Source of the DNA: Isoetes taiwanensis
Taxonomy: Eukaryota > Streptophyta > Lycopodiopsida > Isoetales > Isoetaceae
Direction: 5' to 3'
Length of the DNA stretch: 64,000 nucleotides
Assembly (NCBI GenBank): GCA_021234155.1
Contig: JAJEKV010000058.1
Span: 2,599,060-2,663,059 of the forward strand
A program made the position numbers and the translations under genes. The notes below the pieces were generated by a model. It did not search any database. It was not told the origin of the DNA and was given only the letters and a program-made list of their open reading frames with translations. Numbering within the stretch: position 1 is the stretch's first letter; each line of letters begins with the position of its first letter. Below are positions 1-11,713 of this stretch, piece by piece.

Positions 1-1540
1 ATGATATTTTAGCTGTACGGTCAGGCTAACAAATAAACCCATGTAAATTACCTTTGTTAGTGCTAACCAGTCATTTGAAGTGCAGAAAGAGCTTGGAGAG
101 AAGAATTTCTGCTACAGAATAAGGTTGACACATTTACTATCACGTTACAAATGGAGAGATGCTCAAAAAACATTTTTTCAAAATGGCCTGGGTTTATGAG
201 GCTAAATTATTACAAGTTTGATCAATAAGCAAAAAAGCACTTCAGCATGACCTCTCTCACTATGCATACTATAAATATATAAGAAATCCTAGAAAAAACT
301 GTAAGTGCTTTTATACGCCTCATGGATGACTTTATTGATGCTGCACCATGGAATGAAGCTTATTTTTAGATGAGGATCTGCTAGTGAATGTAAAAGACAT
401 GCAAAACAAGAAACATGCCGAGGTTATGCTATTTAATAGTACAAAAAGCAACAGGGTCTTATCTGCAGTATGTCCCAACACTCTCCCTTATGCAAAGTGA
501 GTCACATCATCGAAATTTCGGAAATATTTTACCTTCAGGAAGTTCAATGAGTTGCCACAGTGACAAAACAAACAGGTTTAATCCTGGCACCCAAACAATG
601 GAGATGAATTCAAATCACCTGAGCTTGGAAAGGACCTTAGCGATCATGAGATCTTCTCCTACGCACTTCCGCGACTTGGCAGACAGGTCAGAATACAATG
701 TTTCACTCAACAATGTGAGCACAGAGATTCTATTGTTAGACCCCTCATATTAATATTAACCACATATCCTTCATAAATGGAAGAGGTCATCACTTGTCCT
801 GGTTCATGCTCAGCCCACGGCAAGTTATGAACATATCAGACTTCAACCATCTTTCATCCTTTAAAACCAATTCAGGCCGAAGTTGAGTCCCTCTTCAGAG
901 TCATCAACTATGCTAGAACCACCAGACACTTGACTAAAAGATGGAGGAAAAGTTCAGACTGGAGCTATCTAGATCAGAAATTTATATAACAGCTTTTGTT
1001 TTTAGACAGCAGCTTTTGCTTTTGTCTATTTGCCAGATTCCAACTTCTGAAAAGATTCAGAAGCTCTGCTCAAGGTTCAGCTGTACCTCAACCAGAGTTA
1101 AGGAGGTCAGCTAGGTTAACAAACAAACAAAAAGCTCCGCCATGTAATTGAATGGCCAATATCATGTGTGGCACTAATGATCCAATGCATTTTAAAGATG
1201 CAAACAGGGCAGATCATTCAAGAACGGCAATGCAGGAATTTACCCTCTACCTTCAGGTGAGCAAGCTATATGTTGCAAATGAGCTTATAAAAGTTCTTGC
1301 TGAGAGATTTATAGTGAAATGTAAGGCATGCCTTGTAGCTATGGGTTACTGACAAAACTATAGAATTGATTATGTAACATTTACCCCTGTAGTTCATTTG
1401 TCCTCTGTTAGGGCAAATTATTGCATTGTCTGCCATAAATCCGCCTACTTATATACATTAGTCATGGCATTTAATGCTTGTCTTTGTTAGGTGGTAGGTA
1501 GCATTTAGCATACGATAGATGATATATAGAATAACATATT
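1..1540. other. Stretch without a recognisable gene
   Basis: AT-rich sequence with only short open frames on either strand (the longest is about 112 codons at 415-753, plus strand, which I do not recognise). It probably belongs to a long intron of the minus-strand MSH5 gene, whose exons stop at 3029. No MutS core or ATPase exon could be read here. Confidence 0.4.
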
Positions 1541-1559
1541 TCAACACTTTTCCTTGAAC

Positions 1560-2570
1560 ATATATGGTCTTAAAAGACTTCAGCTTCTATTTGGCCAGGG
1601 TTTTGGTGAACATATCTGTGTTGAACAATGGGATATAATAGAATCAGTTGATTAGCCAAAAACCATCCCCTTGAGAATAAGAGATGCGCACCAATGTGTT
1701 TGGTTCTAGCATGCCAGTTGTATTAATTGAATAATACTCTGATTGTCACAGTAGAGTTGTGGCTTCTGTATGGAAATATTGAGATCTTCCCAGGGCTTCT
1801 TAAGCCACGTTGCCTACCTTGCAACCCTGTTGAAAGAGCTTTATATTCAACCTTAGTAATGCTGATGGAGATAGTGGCTTGCCATTTAGACATCCACTTG
1901 AACTGTTAGTGCCACTGTCATCCTGCAATGGTCCTTGAATACAGGCCAGCAGCTTGGTGTAAACTGTGTGGAAGTTGCATGTACTTGAAAAGAAGATTGA
2001 CTACAAAACAACAGGCTTCACCAGAATCTTGTATAGGTAGAGTTGCCATCTGCATCTGCATGAAGTTTGGGATCTAAATCTATAGGTACTGAAACTGGTT
2101 TGGCATTACCCATTTCCATTTTTGGAAAAGATCCTGGATGAACATTTTTTGAGATAAACAGACGTCAACAGGCATTTGCAAACCCGTCCTAAGTAGAATT
2201 ATAGCAGTCTTAGATCAGTCATTTCTAAATTTTCTTGAAGATGAAGCTTAATCTGATCAATTAGCCGTGCTTTCCTCCTGTGACAAAAAGGGTCATCGAC
2301 ACAGAGAAGAACCATGCAGAGTTTCTGATTTTGGGTTAGAGTCTGCTCTCTGCTACAATCCTCTATGTAAAAAGAAAAAAAAAATGCATTTATTTTCTGC
2401 TTCCAGCATCTAGGAGCTTGTTTTAGGCCATACGAGATCTTCCTTAATGTGCATATTAAGTGTTCTTGACCTTTTTTAGCAAGCCCTTGGATTGTTGCAT
2501 GTAAACTTCTTCTCTTAGATCATTGTGTAGAAATGCAATTTAAAAATCCATCGAAAATATTGGCCAGCCT
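1560..2570 (-). pseudogene. Decayed Ty1/copia pol (reverse transcriptase end and RNase H)
   Basis: Minus-strand translation gives, in the order expected for a copia polyprotein, AFLHNDLREEVYMQQSKG (near 2540-2485), VDDPFC and LIDQIKLHLQENLEMTDLR (about 2310-2220), then KVEYKALSTGLQG (about 1860), WHARTKHIGAHLLFS (about 1705) and NTDMFTKTLA (about 1620). These match the reverse transcriptase 'AFLxGDLxEEVYMxQP' and 'MTDLGxL' segments, and the RNase H 'EAEYxAL', 'RTKHI' and 'ADIFTKALP' segments. Several stops and frameshifts interrupt the frames, so the element is dead. It sits downstream of the last visible MSH5 exon on the same strand, probably in an MSH5 intron. No LTRs were identified. Confidence 0.8.
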
Positions 2571-3028
2571 TTAGCTGGACATATAATTACCTTTAGCTCT
2601 CTTCCTTCTTCTTGCTGTTTCCCTCTGCAACTCTCTATCCCCTCAACCTCCTATGAAATTTTGTTTGCATCACACCGTCTTGCTCTCCGGTAATCTCACT
2701 CCTTGTTTATGCCAATAATATTCAATAGGTCACTGAAGCATGGACTCTTGACTTGTTAACCTTTTGACTGCAGGCCAACTAAGCCTCGCCCATTAGGAAG
2801 CGGTTTTAGATACACTTAAACACTTCATTTTCCAAAGGACATTGTAATTCCAATATTAGTTCAAGCTTTCTCTTATGATATTTCTGTCACCAATGACACC
2901 CTGCACCTGAATATGGCATATCATAGCAAGATTATCCCAACTCATATAGGCGATAAAAGATCCTCGCCATGTATTCGTAGTTTAAGAGCAACTGCTTACA
3001 AGATTCTACTTGAGAGAGTGCTCATTAC

Positions 3029-6000
3029 CTTCATGAGTTGATGGACGTCCTTCACATATTTTAGTGGCCGCTGCAAACCAACTATGAGTTCTTCAAACGA
3101 TTTTAACAGCTCTATCTGAGTGACAGTTAAGTGGACTAATGAATTCATGGAAATATTTTAGCAGAATGGAATTAGATACAGTATCAAGTCGATCGTTCAG
3201 AACACCAAAGTCTAAAATTGGCCTCAAGAACCAGGTCCTATAGTCACAAACAAGAAGTTTATACATATGGAAATCTTCATATACTTCATCCTACACTTTG
3301 TAATCCTAAGTCAAGTATTGCTGAAATACTAAGAACAAATATTTTGCATACCTTAACAAGCGCCGACCCATTGGAGTGACACACTGCTTTTACATATACA
3401 AACAAAGAATCCATTAAAAGAAAGTTCATCAGTCCTCCTTAAACAAGAACAGAAACTACTTATAGCATATGAGTGGAACGAAGTATTGAAATTTGCCATA
3501 AATACTTCAAAGATGACGATTGTCAATGGTGAGATATGTTCTTCATGGAACAGAAAGAATTTGTACAAAACTCAAAAAGCTCAAACTTACAAGTGCCATT
3601 TCAGTGGCCTATTGCCACCCATGATAACAACACTATTCCCAATATACTTGATGCACAGTAATGAACCCAATGAAGATCGGGTCATGTACGTAGGTTCAAA
3701 GCTAAAAAAGGGTATGCGTGTTGCACTTCCAGCATCTGATGATGAAGCTCACCGTCCATTTTGGATAGCAAAGATAGGGTCCACCTTATAAGAACTTTTT
3801 GCCCTTTAGAAATTCGTGTTTCAAAATTCCTATGGCTTGTTTAAAAAAGTTCATAGAGATCTCTCACAAAAACACAGAAGTAAACTCTATTGCCATACTA
3901 CTTCACTTCCTTTTCTACTTAATGACAGAGGAGATCTGATCCACTTTAATTTTTAGTAAGAGTTGTGGGCAAACATCAGGAAATGGCATATTCAGCTACC
4001 CTGAATTCTCTTTCATGAGCATCAGCAGAATTTCAATCCTTTTCCATTTCTAGCTGCGTTTTGCTTCTAAAACTAGATAACTTTACCACCACAGTACCTG
4101 GATAAACTGATTGAAAATTATTCATTCTACAATCTATAAGCCATAGATTAGAGGTACTTATTGACGTTGAAGATGCGTATTGACAACATAAAACATTTGG
4201 GGCCCCTTAGGGACATACTGGATCTATGTTCCCCACAACATCATATTTCATTTCCAGTTCCCCATACTGGTCCATTTCAGAACAAGAGCATTGTTTGGTG
4301 CAATGCAACAAATATGAAAAGAACTGGGCACTTGGGCAACACAGTTCACAGGACACCCGGGCCAGGTTTTGCAAACTGCTACTACATACATGAAACAGCT
4401 TCCAGCCTGCTGCTTCACCTCTCGTGTGTATCAGCTCAGACTGAAAACATTAGTATGATGAACGTGTAGGCATTTGGGCATGATAATAAGACGGAACATG
4501 GTTTGTTGCAGAAAAATTCTGAAATGCAGATGTAAGCTTAAAACATCATAGCATACATGACATCATCATAACAATGACGGCTATTTTACGTCGTCAAAGA
4601 GTTGCCTATCTTGCATAAAGGCTTTGATTTTATAGTTTTTTTTAAATCCTTAGGCATGTGCCATAAGGGAGAAGAAAGCAGCACAAGCTGTATGGCTCTG
4701 GTTACCATAAGCCGCAATTGCCATCTCAATTATCCAGATACCAAATTCCTGGAGTCCTATATGATACACAAAAAGGAATGTCTGAAACAACCATTTTACC
4801 TTGTCAAGCATTCCAAAGAGAGAAAACCTGCAAATCACAATGGACACCTAAGTGGCTGTTTTCAGATATATGTATTTACATAATAAGAATGTTAAAGTAC
4901 AGGCGGAGAGAAACGACCCTTCTTTTGCTTTCCCAATCCCCATCGAACTAGGATGTTTGTCCACTTGAAATATTTGCAGACCATCATATGTCTCAAGGTC
5001 AATGCTAAGCACACCATTTCTACCGATTGTTAAGTCTGAGGTATAAACCTGTTTGAACTTCACATGACTAACTGACGTGCAAATCATCTTCTGATACACA
5101 ATGGATACAATGACAGTTCTAACATGTTTCTAATAACTAAATAGTCTGTATTGTTGTCCTCGACTTTCATGTTGCTAGATAATAGATCTTGCTCTAAGAT
5201 CGTCAGAAGCCCACCAGCAGCTCGTACCTTCATCTCACTACCAAGATTTATTGTTGAGTTTATCTGAGAACAAATTACTGTTGTCCATTAGATTCCCTCA
5301 TAAAATGTTAAAAGAAGCATCACATACATCTAAAGAAGTTGTGGTAATTAAAAGTTTGCATGGCAGTGCAAATGATTCAAAATGCAGGAGCCTTAAATAG
5401 CATGCCCGATCTTTGCAGAAAAGATGATTGAGTCCATAAGAATGAAGATTTGTCATGCCATGCCTTTGTAAACCTAAAATCAAAGACCTTTCAGTAGCTC
5501 TCCAGGCAAGCTCCAACCTTAGGATGCATGCTTTAAAATATTCTTACAATCTTTACTTTCATAAGCATTAAACATTTTTCTTTAGGGTTCAATGAAGCAA
5601 ACATTGCAATATTTGGGAGATAGGGTAATCTTATTAGTATACTTAAACGTGTCTAAGTACATAAGGATGAGAATAATGCAGAAGTATAGCTGTCCATTGC
5701 CGAGGATATAGAGCATTAGAATGTGTTTGAAAGAGCATAATATTAGTGGACGGAAAAATTTCATTGCTGATAATGGTAGACATGTGAAAAGATTCCGATT
5801 TGTATCATTATGGGATGCAAACCAGATAATGTATCTGAACCAACTTGTTTGTTCTTTTTTAAAGATATGCCTTGAAACTACTATGATGTTTTGAAACATC
5901 CTATTGTGTAACACATAAGCTTTGCAACTTATAGAGAAACTGAGACCAAAAATGGGTGTTTTGAGGACTAATTCATCATCATCTACCCTCCATTATGCCA

Positions 6001-7946
6001 AATGCATTGGCAATCCAAAAGTCCCACATATAGGAAAAGATTGCGAAGGCTCAACTGAAAAAATCACAACATATTCAATAATCTGGTGCATTGACAATGC
6101 GAACTTCAGCAAACATGAGTGCCAACACCAGAAAGTGCTAACAATTCTATTGGGGTCAAGTTAGGCATGGTCAGGTTATACATTTCACCAGGTGCTCGTA
6201 GACTGAGATCTGTGTGCTCCCTGAATTTATTGAAAAAAATCCACTTTTGCTCTTATAATTCACAAGGAGTATTATATTTCATTTCCAACACCTACAAGGG
6301 GATCAGGGAAGAACGTACAAAGTGGACCCTATCTTTTTCACTGAGATCCTTGCGCATTCCATAAATCCTAGCATGCACAACCCTGTAAATTGTAGCCATT
6401 TGCAAACACTTGGTTGTAAGCAGCATCCAATTTGTTTGAGACAGATCATTAAAAGGAATAGAAGTTACTCATACAACGCTAGCACTTTCTCTTCATATAC
6501 AGCACTCAACATTACAACGATAAAAGAATAACGCATCCATCTCCTTACCTCTGCCATGCTTGCTCATGACTGAAGATAGAACTCTTTACAAGCTTTAATT
6601 CATAGTCTGGTCCAGCACTTGGAACTGGGTAATAAACCAAACAAATGAGGCGAGAGTATAAGATGGTGCGCATAAAGGTATTGGCACTACCATGCTTTCT
6701 AAGGGCATCCAAGAAACTCTCCTCCATTTTGCTACTGGTGTATATCACAGAAGGTCGACATTGAAATTTCACTGAAATTGAAAGAAGAGTCAAAATGCAT
6801 GCTACTGGTTTTATTATAAGCACAAGAAATCTTATTGCGAGTTGAGTAAAACCACAAAAAAAGGAAGGTGGGGAAATACACAAAGCTTCCTCAGAAGGGA
6901 TTCGGAAAGCAAAGGAACCAAATAATCCTTACATGACCCCATCATTTCCCCATGTAGATGTGTATGCTTTTCCGCAGAAACAACCCCCTCTCAATGGGGA
7001 TCATGCTTTTTTACCATCAAATGAGTCTGGCTACGGCATCCTAGAGGAGGAAGTAATTGCATGGATGTGCATTATCGATTGAACAGAGTGTTTCGTACAC
7101 ATCCTGCATAAAGATTTGTTCTTGACACAGAAAGTTTTACAAATAAAAAACATAAAGACTGCTCTTTCGCTCAAGCTATCTCTACAAGAATGTGCAGGTA
7201 ACCAATTAAGAAAGTTAAAACCAGGAGATTCAGACGAATATAGTGAAAATTTTTGCTGGCATGAAGTTAACTACAGAGATTATAGATAAAACAAGCCATA
7301 AAGCCATAATGTGTACTTAGTTCCAATGCGAATGCTAAAGAAGATAACTAAGAATGAAGGAGGTTGGCCGTGCTTGCATGTATCCCTCGTAATACTTACA
7401 AAGCTGCAGGGAAGGATATCCATCATTGCCATCCTCCCATGTCTCCAGCACAACCATATCATGTGTGTCTGCTTCGAAGTAGGCTATGCCTAACCTGAAA
7501 GCAAGCTATCATGAACTGTTAGATTGGGCACATCTAGTTAGTCCAGAGACGATAACAAAGTGGATGAAACAGTGAGCAAATACTATAAAGGCCTAATATT
7601 TACCTGGATCCTTGTGCAATGCATGCCATGTATACCTGCATTAACCATTTAGTAAATTAGGTGGAGGCTCCTCACATATACTTTTTTTCAGTAAATTTGA
7701 TGAGGAGCGAAATACATATAAGCACATATACTTCTGGAACCGAAGCTCGTGAAGTTCAAAAAGGTTGACACCCAAACTCGATTAAAATTAGCGTACCTTA
7801 GGTTCCACATTCACTTGTTCGTCCTCGTCGATGTCTCCCGATTGGTTTATGATCCGGCAGGCAGAATTTTCTGGACTTCTTTCAGATGATTGCAGAGATG
7901 TTCCTAGAAGACTGTTGGGACTACTGAACTCTCTTAACTCTGGCAT
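3029..7946 (-). CDS. MSH5: MutS homologue MSH5, 5' part (N-terminal ~320 residues)
   Basis: MSH5 pairs with MSH4 (MutS-gamma) and stabilises meiotic crossover intermediates in the nucleus. Ten exons with GT-AG borders and matching phases can be read: 7946-7797, 7635-7604, 7494-7400, 6771-6549, 6382-6319, 5263-5138, 5048-4918, 4827-4800, 3383-3352 and 3237-3029. Signature segments are VYMACIAQG, LGIAYFEADTHDMVVLE, KLVKSSIFSHEQAWQR, INLGSEMKVRAAGGLL, IFQVDKHPSSMGIGKAKEG, CVTPMGRRLLR and TWFLRPILD. They follow the plant MSH5 order through the connector domain into the core domain. Exons 4 and 10 fit the family better if 66- and 64-nt GT...AG stretches are removed; this gives exactly 320 codons. 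The start (ATG at 7946) is the first ATG after an in-frame stop. The rest of the core and the Walker ATPase are not visible and should lie beyond the left edge. The exon 7 donor (GTCGTT) is unusual. Confidence 0.85.
3486..3791 (+). other. Open frame antisense in an MSH5 intron, unrecognised
   Basis: A 101-codon plus-strand frame within the large MSH5 intron between exons 8 and 9, overlapping no MSH5 exon. Its C-terminal half (about residues 58-101) reads like real protein: EDRVMYVGSKLKKGMRVALP, then SDDEAHRPFWIAKIG. The 'PFWIAKI' part recalls the 'FWIxKV' module of plant transposon-associated proteins, such as the one at 61.5-62.6 kb, but I cannot place it in a family. It may be an exon-sized transposon remnant. 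Confidence 0.25.
3800..4790. other. MSH5 intron sequence, no separate gene seen
   Basis: Part of the intron between MSH5 exons 8 and 9. It holds an unrecognised 102-codon plus-strand frame at 4161-4469 and nothing with a clear family match. The intron at 5264-6318 (between exons 5 and 6) likewise shows only short, unrecognised frames. Confidence 0.4.
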
Positions 7947-8268
7947 TGGAAGCACATCCGCAATTATCTTCTCAGAACATCGTGAACAATTGGAAAAATG
8001 CAAGCTCTGGAATTAGCCATTTTTCATCCGATGAGAATGGTAAGGAACAAAGGACCTGAAATTTGAGAAAATATAGACACACCAGTTGTAGGTAATAGCA
8101 GCTGCAGCTTAAGTTGACGGATTACTGGATGATATCGGGACTCGTAATCGACCAATGCCGTAGATGGTCCGAGGCCGGAAAAGAGAAGTCGCCCAACGGA
8201 ATAAGCTAAGGAGAAATGTTTCCGGCAATGAGCAGTGTTGGGCAAACTTTTTACGATCAAATTATATA
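7947..8268 (-). promoter_or_regulatory. Presumed MSH5 5' UTR and promoter region
   Basis: The 322 bases between the MSH5 start codon and the edge of the adjacent TIR element. No TATA box or other named motif was identified with certainty. The region is short because the element at 8271-10564 begins here, so any upstream control sequence would have to lie within or beyond that element. The assignment rests on position only. Confidence 0.3.
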
Positions 8269-8270
8269 CG

Positions 8271-10564
8271 CCCGAATTGGGTTGGACTCCAATGGAAACC
8301 TCCCCAACTTTCACCTAAAGCCTTGGGAGGTTTTATTTTTTGATCTACGACAACAGCTATTCATAATGAACCGAAAATTTAATGTCTGCGGCTAAATTTA
8401 ATTCAATCTTTTTCGTTATTCCTTTCTAAGTTTGGTTCTGTTTCTTTTTTTTCAAACCGGCAATTCCTGGCGAGCGAGTTTTTGGCGGATTCGTGAGAGG
8501 ATCCACGGTTCTTCTTGTGGATTGGCACGGTTTGTTGGCGGATTTGGGGCGATAGGAGGCGTCATATGCGGATCTACTATTGCAAATCGATGCTCTGAGA
8601 TGCCCGCTTCGAGCAAGACGGTAGATCTTTGGCCCTCTAAAGTTCTAAAACGGATATGTAGTCTAAATAGAAACAGAATAACAGGTGTATAATAACCCTT
8701 GGCAAGCATGGCCGATTCTTCTAAATCCGGATGCCTGGGCTGAGCCCATGAAATAAGGCTTTTTGCCTCTCGAAAAAATGACCGATGGAGCTTCTTGTTG
8801 GTCGAAATGGATTGAAATGCCCTAAAATGCTTTCCTTAGGACTCGAAATTGCTGGTTTCGACCTCTGTGATATTGGTTCTCATCACATATTCAGCCTCTG
8901 CTCTAACAGAGATCAATGGCATACAGGTTTGGGTCGTCTTACTTTGATATCTGCTTTGTTATTAATTGTCAACACAACAACTCACAGCATCGTTCCTGCT
9001 CATTGCTTCTGATAATAGCCAGATTAGTTTCTTTGTTTTCTTAGGAAAGGATTAGCAAGGATTAGCTGGCTACATAATCGCTGACGACATAAGCCAATGA
9101 TATGGCGATTTTTATAGAGATTTGAGACATGTAAGAACAAAAGATTATTGCTGTTTGCATCAAATAAGAGACCAAATTATTATGGCCAGTTGCAAATCCG
9201 TAAATGAGTAAAATATTGGCCCATAGTTGCCTTTTTTGATAGAATCTTCTTTGTGTTTACGCTATGTGGTTATGAGGACGTCCTATGTAATAGGATTTAT
9301 GGTTTTGGCGGAATGAGCTCGAGGCGGATGGTTTGAATTGCTCAACTTGCTCTACTCAGCAGTATTATTTGTGCTTGAAACAGAGGTTTGATAACCCGTT
9401 GGTGCACTGTGGAAGAGAAAATTTCTCAACAAGACCAAAGACCTGACATCTTACTAACTGTGCAGCAAAATGATCCAGGTTTTTCTTATATTCTTAAGAG
9501 GCTGCTTATGCAAACAGATCTCCTATTTGTTATGGTATACATACTAATCTCATTTTTTGTCTAAAGAGATGGGGTGACATCTAGACTAAGAAAGTCTTGA
9601 AGCGTTTTTGTGTTTTAGTTTAATTCTTTTGTAATGTTTACGAAAGACAAAATCCCAGCTCTTCTTTTACTTTTGTAAAGTGCTTCAGTTCTTTTGCTTG
9701 TTAAATCGATGCCCTACTTCTTTTGCATGTTTTTGAAGAGAAAAATGGATGCCAGTTCTTTTGCAGTTTCTTGGACAGAAAAATTGTAGTTCTAGTTCTA
9801 TTGCATGTTCTTAAACTAAAAATCGCAACCTTACGGTTTTAGCATAGATGATGATGTTTTGTTTTCTGGTCATTGTATAGTATGATGAATGCCTTTCTAA
9901 TTGCATGTACAGCAATGGTAGAACGACCAGTAAGAAACTAGTCTGTAATGGTTTCCCGGGCAATGATTTCCAAGGACATTAGCAGATTGAAATATAAACA
10001 TGAAAGTGAAAAGCTCGGCCATTAGAATTTCAAGGATTGCCATGGCTATGGCTGTAATCTATGGCCATGGTTGGATAATTTATTTGAAGAAATAGCTCAC
10101 TTTAAAATTTTATAGACATTTTGTGGAAACCTCCCCTAGTTTCTTTGGAAAGTTGGGGAGGTTTCCATAAAATATTTAAAAAAATAAAAAATAGTCATTA
10201 ATGTTGGCAACCACCGACGGATTGCCTCGTCATTAAGACGCACGAGGACCGAGATGCACGGGGGGCTAGTCTTGGTCTTCGTGCAAATTTAAAGAGTCAT
10301 TTTTTTATTCTTTTTGTGGAAACCTCCCCACCTTTCTATGGAAACCTCCCCTGTTTTCTTAATTGGAAACCTCCCCAGGTCATCCAAGAAAGTTGGGGAG
10401 GTTTCCATGGAAACCTCCCCTGTTTTCTAATCGGGAAAGTTGGGGAGGTTTCCAGGGAAAATGGGGTGGTTTCCAGGAAAATGGGGGAGGTTTCCAGGGA
10501 AAGTTGGGGAGGTTTCCATGGAAAGTTGGGGAGGTTTCCATCGGAGCCCAACCCAAATCGGGCG
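8271..10564. mobile_element. 2.3-kb TIR transposon-like element with subterminal repeats, no transposase
   Basis: The left end (8271-8310) and the reverse complement of the right end (10525-10564) agree over about 40 bp with three mismatches. Both begin CGCCCGA(A/T)TTGGGTTGG and run into ATGGAAACCTCCCCAAC. Dinucleotide TA lies directly outside each end (8269-8270 and 10565-10566), compatible with a TA target-site duplication. Inward of the ends, GGAAACCTCCCC / GGGGAGGTTTCC motifs recur: once or twice at the left (8296-8330), again at 10125-10170, and densely at 10314-10545. Repeated subterminal motifs are typical of transposase-binding regions. No open frame over about 90 codons lies inside, so it is probably non-autonomous. 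I cannot assign a superfamily. Confidence 0.65.
10314..10545. repeat. Subterminal array of GGAAACCTCCCC motifs in both orientations
   Basis: About nine copies of a 12-20 bp unit (core GGGGAGGTTTCC, often preceded by GGAAAGTT) occur first on the minus strand and then on the plus strand, inside the right end of the TIR element. Adjacent opposite copies form small palindromes such as GGTTTCCATGGAAACC. The apparent open frames across it, on both strands, are products of the repeat and not genes. Confidence 0.8.
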
Positions 10565-10566
10565 TA

Positions 10567-11700
10567 GAAAAAACCATCGAACTTTTTAGGTCCCATCCAA
10601 GAATTTCCTATGATTACTTGGGCCAGTAGGATATCTTGTGTTTGGAGCTGGAATTATCCATTGTCTTATTAAGGTTTGCAATAGATGATTCTGATCGTTT
10701 TTTAAAGGTTGGGGTTTTTTTAATATTCTGGACTTTGTGCAGCGTAATGTATTCTGAAAGATTTATTTTAAAAGAGTCCGTCCGTGTCACATAGGCTTCT
10801 TTTTTTGGCCCACCCAACCTTATTTTCCTGATTGTTCAGCGACGCTAGTAAATCTACTGCAGCGCTCATGGTTGATCGCTGATCATTTCTGCCTTCATCT
10901 ACAAGCACTCTAATTCTTATTGGAAGGTGCTGGAAATGTGAAAACTGAAAGAATTCGGGCCAATTTGTGACTAGTCCTCCACAGCATCAAGAAGTAGGGG
11001 CGATTTTGTTCAGTTGGTTGAATTAGTGGTCTTGCTTCGATTCAGCCTTCAATTCATTTGCCTTGGAGAAGCGTCTGTGGCATATCGGAATGGATAGTTT
11101 AGCTCTACGGTTCCAGAACCCTAGCGTCCTTGCTGGAATGGCTAATAGACTGGCGAATGGCCTTGGTAGACAGTCCTTCCTTCGGTCGAATCCTTGCTTT
11201 GGTTGCCGAATGTTTCTAAAGAGCTTCCATTTCTCCTTCCTTCGGTTGCTTCTATTGAATCCGTGCTTCAATTTCAACGGATCTGCTGTAGTTTTTTTTT
11301 TTTATTTATGCAAATAGTGGTGTAGTCGAATCACTGATTTGTGCATGTATTTGCACGTTATGATGTATTTGTTGTTTATATTTAACAATTCAATGGTGTA
11401 ACGATGGTCACAACTTAAAAAAAAAATACAAAAAAGCACTTAGACGATAAGGTAGCACTTAGATGATATTAAGAAACCATAAGAAAACTTGCCGGACAAA
11501 TTCCTGCAATATGCTAATTTAACTGGAAAATTTTCAATTTCTTTTTTTTTCTTTTTAGCAGGGTTGCCTAACCCGAGCTGCCCACTTTCCTGCGTTTCTA
11601 GCTATGCCATGTGTCATGCCACATCAGCTGTAATCATTTTGAGCCGTCTGATTCTGTAATTTCGGATCGTAGGGCCAAGGAAATTAGAAAAGCCAAGTAA
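10567..11700. other. Intergenic stretch, nothing recognised
   Basis: AT-rich sequence between the TIR element and the INTS11-like fragment. It contains overlapping 84-codon frames on both strands at 11023-11317, which I do not recognise and which have no supporting context. Confidence 0.4.
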
Positions 11701-11713
11701 TTAGGTCTTTTTT

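Noticed and set aside
7280-7493. Overlapping 60-codon frames on both strands
   Set aside because: They lie over MSH5 exon 3 and its intron; the spliced MSH5 frame explains the coding signal.
10316-10629. Pro/Trp/Lys- and Gly-rich open frames on both strands
   Set aside because: They are translations of the GGAAACCTCCCC subterminal repeat and appear in several frames at once.
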